Shown here in pieces: positions 12,619 to 23,768 of a stretch of DNA of 64,000 nucleotides. The stretch is from assembly GCA_949357655.1 (NCBI GenBank), contig CASHTG010000015.1:3968001-4032000 (forward strand), written 5' to 3'. This DNA is from Parascedosporium putredinis (Eukaryota; Ascomycota; Sordariomycetes; Microascales; Microascaceae). Position numbers and translations under genes: made by a program. Numbering within the stretch: the first letter of the stretch is position 1; each line of letters begins with the position of its first letter. The notes below the pieces were generated by a model that did not search any database, had not been told where the DNA came from, and saw nothing but the letters and a program-made list of their open reading frames with translations.

Positions 12619-15600
12619 GGACCTTGGTGTTCCGGATCTAATTGATCCATTTGTCTTCTCGTTCCCCTCTCCTTCTTCAGTGTTGGATCCTGGCTCGCGA
12701 ACAAAAAGAAAAGAGAAAAAGGAAAAAAGAAAAGGACACCCTAGACCCCTGTTATATCCCTGTCGTGTCCTGACTGTCCACTCACCTTGCAGGAGAGACC
12801 TCCACGCAACCGACCTCCTCGGACTCTGTTGGTTCGCCGGTTTTCACAAAGAGTGCAAGTTTGCCACCTGCCCATGCTCATTTGTCTGGCGAGGATGTCC
12901 TTGTGAAGTACGAAGTATTATTAGCTTCTCAATCCCAGTGAGTCGGTTGCCGGGATGATGAAAAAAGGAGCTGCTTGAAAGAAATGAAAGATGCAAACAG
13001 AAATGGTACGTCTCTTACGCCTATCCTGATGCCGTGCATGCGCCGCCTGTCTTGGCTAGAACCCTTTCCACCCTTCTTCAAAGGGCACCAACTGAAAGAA
13101 GTGAAGTCGCCTTCTTCTCGAGACCGGCCGGCACCTCTACTAGCTCTATCCGTACCCCCTCGTCCCCGTCTCCTCTCCCTTGAGGGGTTGGTCGCCTCAT
13201 ACATTAAAGGACCAACAGTTATTTGCCAGCAGCGAACAGCAAGGCAACTCAATCAAGTATATACAGACAGACACGCTTCGAATCATGGAACGTGCTACCA
13301 CCAAACCAAACTAGGCGGTCAGCTGCGTAATCAATAATACAGCTCGCTCTTGCCGGATGCAAGCCACTCGGGATGATGCCGGAAGCCCTCTCGATGCCGA
13401 AACACTACAAAAGAAGTTCTCCAAGCTCGGTTCCATATCTTAAGAGAAACTTAGCTTCGAGCCATGGTCATTTTTGCTGGTCCTGTCTGTCAGCTGAGAC
13501 GGTGCCGTCCTTTGCCCTGGCGCAGAGGGAAAGAGGGACGCGGACCAAGTTAACGACGAGCGAGATCCGAGCCCTCGGAGCCTGATGATCCTTTACCTGT
13601 TTTTTTTTTTTCGTCTTCTTTTCCCCCTTCCGTCTCCCGAGAAATAAGATCCGAGTACTCGACACTAGTGAACAAGACCGGTGCCGGCGACTACCTAGTG
13701 GAGAGGCGCCTCAATAACGCTCCGCAGGTTGACTCGAGTCGAGCGAACCTTGACGATCCCTCCCAATCAATCGAGGCCCCGGACGCTAAAAGAATTCGGC
13801 TGCATGCACGACGCTGAATCGGCTCGACTCCTCCTGCAACCTCGATCCAATTTCTGAGGGAGATGATGAGAGGAAAACGAGCACCACTCACCGGCTACAC
13901 ATGTAATATCCTCGTGCATGTTCCTCAATGTATCCGTGCCTTTGGTGCTTTTGGTGCTTTCGGGAAGGAACAAAAAACAAACAGGTGGGATCCGACATCA
14001 CGCGAGGTGTGGTTGCCGTTGACCAGCGAGTCAAGTCCGCTTGCAGCCCTTCTGGTTCTGGTTCTGGTGTGATCATGATAGATATGCACTAACCCCTAAT
14101 ATTCATGTTGAAGTTCCTCCACCCCCTTTCCCGACCCTACCGCCACCAAGTCGCCGGTAGACAAGCCACACAATTTTAGGCATGGGGATTGGGGGACTGG
14201 TTTGTTTCCTGGAGGGCAAGTGACTTGACATACTCGGTAGGGAACAAGCCGAGAGAAGACTTAAACATCCTGGCCAAAACCTCTGCGTTGGCAGAAGAGG
14301 ACGTTGGAATCACCATTGATATTCCCTACCCTCGTTCAAGAAACTCCGTACACATGAAAAGGAGCGTGAAAGAGGTGACGCAGCGCATTCACCCATAGAA
14401 AGCCCTGGCCCGGAGAATCTACCTCAACAAGGACTAAGGCCCAAGCTGTCGGATTCAGCCATCCCCACATACCACAGACGACACAGGACGATTCCTCATT
14501 TCTACAGTAGCATGAAGGCCCTCCCTGGCAAAGGCTTTTCGGTATTTAAAACAACTCGCTGAGGAAAAGGGAAAAAGAAAAAGAAAGAAAAAACAGAGTA
14601 CTTGCCCTCGATGGATGATTTACCCTGCCTAGGTAGTGCTTCTAAGCTCTCCCACCCCATCTCGCTTGCTTGGTATACATCCTCTACCTTGGGCTGTGCT
14701 GATTATTTTGATGCTTGGATAAATCTTCTAGGCACCAACTCCTTTCACTTGCTTTGTATTACGGTTGGCATTTCAGGGACGGGACATGGTTACTAGAAAA
14801 GGGTAAAAGCAAGGAATCGAGCCGGGAAAAGAAAAAAAAGGAAGATTGAAGGAAGGGAAAAAGGAAAGGGAAAAAAACGACGAAAGAAACCTGGGAGGGC
14901 TGGGCCCAGAACGAAACCCGATGGCCTGGGACGCTAAGAAAGCAGGATTTAGACTAATAAGGCGGATGGCGGCGGGTCGATTTCGCGCGCCTTTCTCACC
15001 CCCGTCGACCCCCGCTTCACTAAAATGGCAAAATTGGAGAGGGGAAAGGGGAAGAGGGAAAAGAAGAAGGGGCACCATGGAGGCATCTACCGAGCGACGA
15101 TGGAGGGACCTTGATGGACGATTCTTGAATAATCAAGCGAGCAACGAAACGAGGTCACACTGGCGATTTACAACTTTCCAGCCAATTCCCAAGGGGCTAC
15201 CTCGGTACATGTAATCAGCATTACGTCCAACGCCTCTACCCGGACCGTGAGAAGTCGGATTGTTCTCGCCTGCCACTTTCCTCGTTCTGTTTCTCTTTGC
15301 TCTCCCCACCCCTTCTTTTAGGGTTATTTTTATCTTCTTCCTCCCCCAATACTACGCCTCGCCATGTTGAAGGATCCGCGGAATCAAAATCCAGATCCCA
15401 GTTGGTGCCGGTGTGACTAGGGTCATAGCCCCGGGCCAGGCCCAAGTTTGCCGGAACGAACCCAGCGCTTTGGTTCAGTACCACACCAGGCCCGGAATTA
15501 TCCTCAGCAGATCCCCGGGTCGACGTGCTTGCTTCATCCCCCATCTTGCCAACTCTCCCACTTCCCCAGTGCCCTGGAGCACAGGCACAGGCTCTTTCTT

Positions 15601-18600
15601 TAGAACAAGCCACGCCTTCCTTTCCCTCTTTGGCGTTCCTTATCCCGGATTCCGGAGGAGAGAGAATAAAAGGTGTTTAAGCCGAATATCTCCGGACCAA
15701 CCGCTATTTCGGCCACACCCCACACCTGACACGTATCATTGGTATTAATACGTTCAGCACATCTCCGCCAGAACCCTGTACAGAGAGGAGATGTGAGTAT
15801 GCGGAAGACGGAGGAATATATCTCAAGTCCCTGAGCATGAGGGCTTATCACAGAGTCAAGGGTCACTCCGGCTTGACGGCCACCCCTATCCTTGGTTCTA
15901 GTCACCTTGAGCTTCCTCGTCGTTTCCCTTCAATTTTTTTCCGACCAGGGCAAGTTAACGAGAGAGGCGAGGTGAAGCCAAGAGTCGGCAACGGCCCCCT
16001 AAAAAAAAAAGGGTAAAAGCGCAAAGAGAAAGAAAAAAAAGAAAAAAGGCCGAATGGAAAGCAGGACATGCATGCAGGCACAGGAAAAGGAAATGAGCAA
16101 GATACTAAACGCCCCAAAGCCAACCCGAAGCTGTGGTAACGTATCCTCGAGCGGTGTTGGCATACACCTTTTGCGCCCGCATCAAAGGTGGCTCTGCCGC
16201 AGAAACGCATAGAGAGGACGGACCGCTTGCCGAGATGCTGCCTTGTCACCATCACCACCTTCCTATGGGTTAAATTATTCCATCATTATTACCGATATTG
16301 CTCACCTCTCCACTCACTCCAAGAATCGGGGCAGTGGCAGAAGGACGGGTCGGGGTGGGTAGGGCGGGGTGTTGGTGCCTTTTCCTATACCTATGGATGG
16401 TAGATGACTTGTGGCTCAACGTGACGCTTGCAGAATTGTTGACAACCCAGCCGGTGTATTGGAGAGCTTGTGTCGGTGGCAGCCTCGTCTCTCGGAACAC
16501 AGCCGCCAAGATCCTTCCAACTTTGCCCCTTTCCCCGTGCGTTTTCCTGCCCGTGTTTGTGGCCACCCAGGAACGGAAGCTCGCTGTTATTATGGATCCA
16601 TTGTTGGTGGAATCTGGCACCGGGGTGTTGGTTGTCGGTCTGCACCGGGAATCAGAATGCTGGGAGCACACAGCCGTATCTGGGTGTCACTGTCACCCCG
16701 ACAGGGTGGTCCTCATTACGCAGGGTAGTGGTTGGTTGCTCGCCGGGAACTTGACAGCTTGGCGGGTGAAACAATGAGCTTGCTCAAGGAGGGAGAGCAG
16801 GAGGAGGGAAAACAAGAGCAGGAAGAAGGGGTGAAGGAAAGGGTGAAGGGTGGAAGGGGAGAGGAAAAATGGACATCGAAAAAAAAAAAAAGAAAAAGAG
16901 AGAGAGAGAGAAAGCGAAACGAGGCCCCGGTTGGTGGGTGCTGATCACCGAAAGGCGAATGGTGGGCCGTCCCGCTTCAGGGATTGTCATGAGCAATGGA
17001 TCGGCAGAGGAGAAGGGGAAGGGGGAGGGGGGACCTGGCCGAGTCGATAAAACCCAAAGGCTTGGTTCTTTGTGTCTGCGAGGAGCCGGGGCAAGGCAAG
17101 ACCGCTGCGAGTTGGGTGAATGCATGGATGTTGGAAGGGCATGAGAGGTGCATGGCCGTTGATGGCTGCGTCGGCGGGTGTTGGCGCCCTCCTCCTTTTT
17201 GCTCTGGTTCCTGCTCTTCCTTCCTTTCCTTCTTCTTCCTACCGCCCCATCTTCTCTGGGAAATTATCATCAAACTACTCATGCGTGACGAACGATGGCG
17301 CAAGACCAAACGAGGAAGTCGGTTGAGTGGACAAGAAAAAAACAGATTAAGCACACTCATATGACGAGGACGCTCACGTTCACACGGATGGGGGAAGAGA
17401 AGAGAGTGGCGCGCAATAAGAAGCTGGGCTGCAAATGTAACCCTCCCCTTGCCCTCTGCAGCGCATTCAATTTTGTATCATTCATTTTTTTTTCTTTTTT
17501 CCCGTTGCAGAATTTGCAAAGAGCCCAGGCCAGCCCAACCAGCCTCTTGACACAACATGTTTGGATGGCACTCGCAACCCTTCTCCCCTCCTTTCCCCTG
17601 GACGGAAATCTGCAGGCATTGATACCACGAAGGAGGAAGATGTCCGCAACTCACCAAGTATATGTATATTGGGAGTGAGAGGAAACTTCGGGAAAAGGGA
17701 AGGTGTATTATGTTTCATTTTCGTTGTGGGGGAGCGGGAGGCAGAGAAACGCACCACCAGCAGGGGATGCCGAGATTGAAACCAAACAAAAGGTCCTTGT
17801 TTTTTTCCTCTTTTTCTGGGTGGTGTCCTTTCCATCCCTCTCTAAGTGTAGAGAAGTGGAGAGAGGAGAGCCACCCAGCTGTTGACCACGTTTGCATCCG
17901 CTTTGGCGATTGGGTCCTGAGTCTCATGCGCACGCTGTGTTCCCTTTGCTTAGTGCATGTTGAAGGTGCAAGCGTGAGGCCCTGGCTATGGGGAAGAAGA
18001 ACGGAATGGATAACTAGGTGGCCGCAGCGCCGGAATTTGTCAAGACTACATGTACTTACTTGATATCAAGCCAGGTCGCCAGGGCTCGATACCCCTTCTT
18101 GCACCCGGCAGCAGAGGTTGCAAACCGATTTCGGCGGTCTTGGTTTGGGAGGCGGGTCGTTGGGGGCCGTGTAAGAGAAACGAGGCCCCGTCACCCAGTG
18201 CCTGCCCTCGTGTGTTGGCCGACGAGCGAGAAGAAAAAATGGGCCAAGCACCAAAGCGCCGGCATCAAGCCGAACGAGATGGAGGTGAGGGCAGTGATGG
18301 CCCCCAAGCGTCGTGTGATGCCATACCCCCCAATGTGTTCTGGTGGGATCGGTTTCTCTTCTTGCGGGGGTTTACACTCCCTCCCGAGGGTGGTTGGCAC
18401 ATCATTTGATGCAGTGGATGGTTTGGAGCAATGGGCGGGAAAGGGGGAATCAATGGCCTCGGGTCCCGGACATGCACTCCGCCGTAGACTCGATGCCGCT
18501 CCTTGCCCAACTTTTCCTTGAGGTGCGTTTGCACGTCTCATGTCATGCATGCCTCTGATCGTTCTGCTCTACTTTCCGACACGGCTAGCCTGGCTTCCTC

Positions 18601-18997
18601 TGAGGCCCCTCGTCGTTACCCGCTAGGCTCATTCTCGGCGCCGTCGTGTCGTTTTTTTTTTTCGCTCTTGTTCAGCTTCATGCAGCTCTCTCTCCCGCAG
18701 CTTTTGTGCCTCTCCAGAAACGGAAATTCCCTGCACGCCCGCGTGTCGTACTGGGGCCAACCACAGGGAATTGACGAGTATGATGAGGCGGCAGAGGCTG
18801 CCCGAGTCCCGGAGGTTGGGCCACGCCTGAGCAATGATATCGTGTGGGGTCCGTTGGGAGCGGGGGAGAGGAGGAAGAAGGGCACCGTGAGTCGCCGGTT
18901 TGCGGAGGTGTGGGCGGAATGAGACGCTTTCGACGGGTTTTCTTTGCCTTTGATTTTCAATCATTGAGCCTATCTGCGGGGGCAAGATGTACTTTTG

Positions 18998-19026
18998 TTC
19001 TTCTTCTTCTTCTTCTTCTTCTTCTT
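18998..19026. repeat. (TTC)n microsatellite
   Basis: Nine or so TTC units in non-coding DNA. Confidence 0.85.
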
Positions 19027-20248
19027 TCCTTCTTCCTTCACTTGGATTCGTTGGGACTACCTGCGCGATCCCGGAGATCGGGAAGGGTTCCGTGCGAGGC
19101 GGCAGACGACTTTTGCTCCTCTGAAACGTTGACAACTATGGGGAGGCGCGTGGGGCTTTTTACATGCCGTCCAACATTGCGGGGGAGGGATCAATGGAAT
19201 GGACAGACATGCGTGGAACGTCCCCCGTCTCAGCGGCACGAGGCCTCAAAACCTCCCGGAATACCCCTTCAACCAAGGGGAGTTTATCTGGTTTGTCCAG
19301 GCAGCTCTGCTTCGTCCGGTGGACTCGCCGTGCCACCCGCCAGCACGAGGACCGGTTCAAGACTGCGGGAGGTGCTGGGGTTTGGGGGAAGTGGACAGGA
19401 GGGAATGGAGCCTTGCTAACTGTTTCGGCTGACGTGATAGTTGCAAATTCAGATACAGCTCATGTTTACTTTATTTTTCTTTTCTTTCTGTATTTTTCCT
19501 TTTTCTCATCATTCTCTTGGAGAGATTGGAGCTCATGACTTGTGCGAGTGGCTTGAAGTTCAATGTCCGTGGCCGGCTCCGCTCTCAAGAGGCTTGGTGA
19601 GTGTGGCACAGCTGAGCGCAGCTGTTCACAAATGCAACGATAATCAATTAAAGAAAAATATTCCCTCCAAATCAGACACGGGATTACCCGCTCATGCTCG
19701 TCGCGTCTTGCACCGCGACTGCCAAACACCACTTTCTCTGCTGCGTGTGTCTCGGTCCCTTGCTTTGTTAATACCTCCCACATCACACATCGTGCACCAC
19801 CACATTTACCCTCCCACCGCCCCCAGAGCTCTTCTCTCCAATTCTTCCGAAACAACTGATACGCCCTTCCCCCAATTCTCGCCAATTCCTGTGGTTTGAG
19901 AAATCTCGTACTGCCTCTCTTTGCATTTTTTTCTCGCGCTATTCTTTGGTCTTGGATCATAGCCGCCTTCCTCCTTGTCGCTTGAAATCCTCCATGTTTG
20001 CGTGACCGCGACACTTATAGGCCGCCTCTCGACGCGCCAGGTGCTTTTATACTCTTGTGCCACTTTTCTCTACCTAACCAATTCCCACCTCGTACTATCG
20101 GCAAAGGAGAGAGAGATCCTGGGAAGGACGAGCTTTTCTCACAACAACAAGCCGCGTCCTCCTCCCGAACACTACACGACCGCCGACCCGACCCGCGATC
20201 GCCCCCCGAAGCCAAACCTCATGACCCCGCCGAGCTTGCTCGCCAAAG

Positions 20249-20254
20249 ACGCGT
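20249..20254 (+). promoter_or_regulatory. MCB-like ACGCGT hexamer before cdc45
   Basis: An ACGCGT hexamer (MluI cell-cycle box core) lies 21 bases before the cdc45 ATG. In yeasts this box recruits MBF to G1/S genes, including replication genes. The position is closer to the start codon than is usual, and ACGCGT also occurs by chance inside GC-rich coding sequence nearby, so this is only a candidate. Confidence 0.3.
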
Positions 20255-20274
20255 CTTCCACCTAAAAGCGAACC

Positions 20275-23052
20275 ATGTATCTGCCACGGTCCCTCATCTC
20301 GAAGCTCTACCTCCACCTCCAGAGCACCCGCCACCCTCTCTCGCCCCCGTCCTCATCCTCGTCGCCCTCGAGCCTGATGCCCTCTGTGCTTGCCGTATCC
20401 TCACGCGGCTCCTCAAGCATGACTACATCCAACACAAGATCCAGCCCATCGCTGGCTACTCCGACCTAGAAAAGGCGGGCGAGAAGCTGGTTCAGCCCAT
20501 GATGGAGTGCCGCGGCGGCAGTGGTGGCATCGTTGTCTGTCTCGGCGTTGGCGGTATGACGGATCTCGCTAGCCTGCTCGGCCTCGAGCAGGAGGATGGC
20601 GTGTTTAGCGGCGTTGAGGTGTGGCTCCTCGACGCACACAGGCCGTGGAACCTCGCCAATGTCTTTGGCGGCTTCCCTATCGACCCTGCCGCGTCCGAGG
20701 ACGAGGCCAAGTTCCCCGTTGGCGCGGAAGGCGGCAGGATAGAGAGGGGGTACAGGCCGGGTAAGGGTGGTATAATAGTCTTTGACGACGGTGATGTAGA
20801 AGACGACCTGCAGGCAGAAAAGGACGCGTATCTCACGCTGCTGGACATGCCTGATGTTGCCGACGATGATGGCGACGAGGACGACTTGGGCGAGACGGAC
20901 GACGAGGCTGACAGGGACGAGGATGAGTTGGTCAGGGCGGGCCAAAAGAGGAAAAGTTGGTCGGATAGGGAAGACGACGAGTTGAGTGACGATGATGATA
21001 GGCCTGCGCAGCGGCGTAGAAGCAATTCGGTATGTTGGGTGGTCACACGACTTTTCTTCTTTCTCCTTTTTGGCCATTCAAGCGCGCCACTAACTCTAAC
21101 ATCTACTAGTCGAGCTCCATACCAGAATCACCACGCCGTCCCCAAGGGAGAGGACTGATATCCATCCGAGACCAACCCTCCGCGGTGTCAAGTTCAGCAG
21201 ATCCTCTTGAACCTCCCTCCGCGGCACAAGGTCCATCCGCGAGAGCCCTCCGACGAAAGTTCCTGCGGCTCCGGAACGAAAACGAAGCCATTATTCAAAA
21301 GTATTACAGGATAGGGTCTTCGTTTTCAGAACCCATCTCTTCCATGATGTACTCGCTCGCCTCAGAGCTGGGTCGCGACGACAACGACCTTTATGGTTCG
21401 CCATTGTGGGTGTCACTTCCATGGAGCTTTACGGCCGGTCCTCTGCCGGCATCGCCGTCCCCGTCCGTGGGAACGAGCGCAACCGCGCTGCCGGTTGGCT
21501 CGGCATTCGCGGGGCCCGGATCCGCCAGCTCCTACGAGACGAGGTACGCCGTTTGAATCCTCCAGACGTAACCAATGGCCGGGTGTCCCCGAGAACTCGG
21601 GCATCATCCCCACGACGGCCCGCAGCCCCGAGGACACGAGCATCCGGCTCTCGCCCGAGCCCAAGTTCCTCCTGATCCGACACTGGAGCCTGTACGACAG
21701 CATGCTGCACTCCCCTTACCTCTTCTCGCGCCTAAAGACGTGGAGCGACACGGGCCTCAAGCGCCTGCACAAGCTTCTCGCCAAGATGGGCGTCAGCCTC
21801 GTGCAGTGCAAGCAGAGCTACACGCACATGGACATGGTGCTCAAGCGCGAGCTGCGCACCAAGCTCCTCAAGTACGCGTCCCTCTACAACCTCGACGACA
21901 TGGTCCCCTCGGTCGAGTCGGACGGCAAGGACCGCGGCGGCGCCAAGGACGGCTGGGGCTTCGTCCGGAGCTGGGGCTGGCGCGCTACCCTCTCGGCCCA
22001 AGATGTCGGCGTCGTTGTCGGCGCCCTGCTCGAGGTCGGCAAGCATCCCGGAGAGCACGGCCATGGTGGGCCGTCGGCTGGGGATCGGCGTCGCAAATGG
22101 TTGTGGAGGAAGATGCCGCCGAGGCACTGGCGTCGAGGAGCGAGGAGTGGGTATCCCGGTTCTGGGAGGCCTACGACGCGTTAGATGAGTAAGTTGCTTC
22201 CCTTGTTTTCTGATGGCTTCTGTCCACCTTTTTGCATTTCCCCTCATTTCAGCTCGGCATCTTCAAGAATTTGACACTAATTTAACCCTTTTTCCATGCA
22301 GTATCGACGCGCTCAAGGCAGGCCTACCTACAGCCCAGTTCCTGCACCGTGCCATCTACCGCACAGGCACGTCCCTCATCCAGAAGAAGCAGATCAAGCA
22401 CTTGCGCGCGTTCCGGCTCTGCGTGGTCAAGGACGGGCCCGACGTGGCGCTCTTCAACCACCCCGCGGCGCTCACCAAGCTGGCGCTCTGGATCGGCGAG
22501 GCCCTGTTAGAACAGGAGCGCGAGGCCACGGGCAAGCTCGCGCACGGCGGGCGCGGAACCCCCTGGTCGTGGCAAGCCTCGACGAGAAGCAGGGGCTCTA
22601 CGTCGTCGTGGGCACGGGCGGCGGCGGCGGCCCGGATACGGTGCTCGTGGACAAGGAAGCGGCGAAGCGGCGCAAGAAGGACCGCGAGGACCGGGCCAAG
22701 AGGCGGGAGGCGGACCGCAAGGCCAAGGAAAAGATTCGCGAGGAGAAGAGGGCGGCGCGCAAGGCCATGGGCCAAGAGGGCGGCGAAGAGGACGACGAGC
22801 TCGAGACGGAATCCGAAGGCGACGATGACGACGACGACGACGACGGCTCAGACGACGATGAGTCGGGTGACGAGGCCGAGACCAAGGAGAAGGGGTACGG
22901 GCTCAACCGGTTCGGGACGGCGTTCAACGATGTCATCTCCGAGACGGGGGCGCGGGTCCGGGTGGATAGTTTCGAGCACTGCGTTGTGGAGGTGAAGAAG
23001 GAGGACCTGGGGGTTCCTGGAGAATTTGAGCATGAAGGCTGTAGTGGGTTGA
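20275..23052 (+). CDS. cdc45: Cdc45 DNA replication initiation factor
   Basis: Cdc45 is the scaffold subunit of the CMG (Cdc45-Mcm2-7-GINS) replicative helicase and acts in the nucleus at origin firing and fork progression. Start at 20275 gives the family-typical MYLPRSLISKLYLHL. Exons: 20275-21029, 21110-22188, 22302-23052, predicting about 863 residues, near the usual filamentous-fungal length. Visible landmarks are VLILVALEPDALCACRILTRLL and a long acidic stretch with KRK patches in the first exon. They are followed by LRRKFLRLRNENEAIIQKYYR, SEPISSMMYSLASELGR, FLHRAIYRTGTSLIQKKQI, the HPAALTKLALWIGEALLEQE segment, and the C-terminal NRFGTAF and FEHCVVEVKKEDLG. Frame repairs of one base are needed at CCCCC 20344-20348, TTT 21390-21392, CCCC 21587-21590, GGGG 22080-22083 and CCCCC 22559-22563. 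The GGGGG at 23009-23013 needs two added or one removed. With these, exon phases agree throughout. The gene is essential in fungi, so sequence error is far more likely than a pseudogene. Confidence 0.95.
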
Positions 23053-23696
23053 GTGAGGGAGAGAGAGAGAGAGAGAAGCGAGGATGCCACGAAGAGGGGA
23101 AACAAAAATCGAACAGAGGGATGAAGGAAAACCCCGGCTTGATGGGTAGGCTTTTGAGGGATGGGTCTTGGTTTTCAGTCTTTTTCTTCTTTTGGCATTT
23201 GCATTTGCATGCTCCGTTTTTCTTCGGCGATGGTCAATGGGTTATCATGATGCGACAGATGGACACAATGGGCATTCTTCTACACGTTTTTTTTCTTCTT
23301 CCCGGGGTTTCACTCGTTCTTTTACGCTTTCTTTTGCTTATTCCGCCTTGGCTACTTCACACACATTCTACTCGGGAGGAATCGCGATCGGATACAAAGA
23401 AAAGGCGAGGCGACGAGACGCAACATCGGAAGAACACCAAAGAAGAACAGAACCGCACATTGTAGAGGCGCTAGGTGTTTTTTTTTTTTTTCCTTTTTGC
23501 GAGGGCGAGGGTCAATCAACCAAGCTGAGTAGCTAATGACGTATACATTCAATGGATTTTTTTAATTGTTCGCCGAACGCTGCCCCTATCTATCACCTTG
23601 CGTCACCTACTCATCCACGACTTTGACTTCACGATGATGGTGCCCACGTCGAAGCAGGATATCGCACAGTAAGCAGGTGTCTGTCCATCAGAAATA
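23053..23696. other. cdc45 3' region
   Basis: T-rich sequence downstream of cdc45, probably its 3' untranslated region and terminator. A GA microsatellite follows the stop codon at about 23,057-23,076. No gene is seen before the tRNA. Confidence 0.6.
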
Positions 23697-23768
23697 GGGC
23701 GCATGGTTTAGTGGTATAATTCCTCTTTAGCATAGAGGCGGTCCCCGGTTCGATTCCGGGTGTGTCCA
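23697..23768 (+). tRNA. tRNA-Ala (anticodon AGC)
   Basis: A 72-nt cloverleaf without an intron. Acceptor strands GGGCGCA and TGTGTCC pair with two G-U wobbles and leave A as discriminator at 23768. The anticodon stem CCTCT/AGAGG (23722-23726 and 23734-23738) encloses loop TTAGCAT with anticodon AGC at 23729-23731. The T arm contains GGTTCGATTCC, which also forms the B box. Pair 3-70 is G-U, the main identity determinant of alanine tRNAs, which confirms the anticodon reading. The D stem is weak (about three pairs). A T run follows from 23,775 and can serve as RNA polymerase III terminator. Confidence 0.95.

Larger units (their letters stand above)
10479..20274. other. Gene-poor stretch of almost 10 kb
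   Basis: I examined all frames for recognisable domains and for fragments that would join across homopolymer shifts, as in neighbouring genes, and found none. The stretch contains purine-rich tracts (10,560-10,640; 11,290-11,340; 16,790-16,920), a TTC microsatellite at 18,998-19,026 and copies of a TACTTCGTAC motif near 12.6 and 12.9 kb. The last several hundred bases are the leader of cdc45. Undetected fast-evolving short genes or non-coding RNAs cannot be ruled out. Confidence 0.5.

Noticed and set aside
15236..15613. Minus-strand frame of 125 codons with a plausible composition (DLDFDSADPSTWRGVVLGEEE)
   Set aside because: No recognised domain, no splice-consistent extension and no partner fragment in another frame; kept out for lack of support.
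20275..23052. cdc45 as a decayed pseudogene
   Set aside because: Six frame shifts but no in-frame stop or loss of conserved residues between them, intact splice sites, and the gene is essential.
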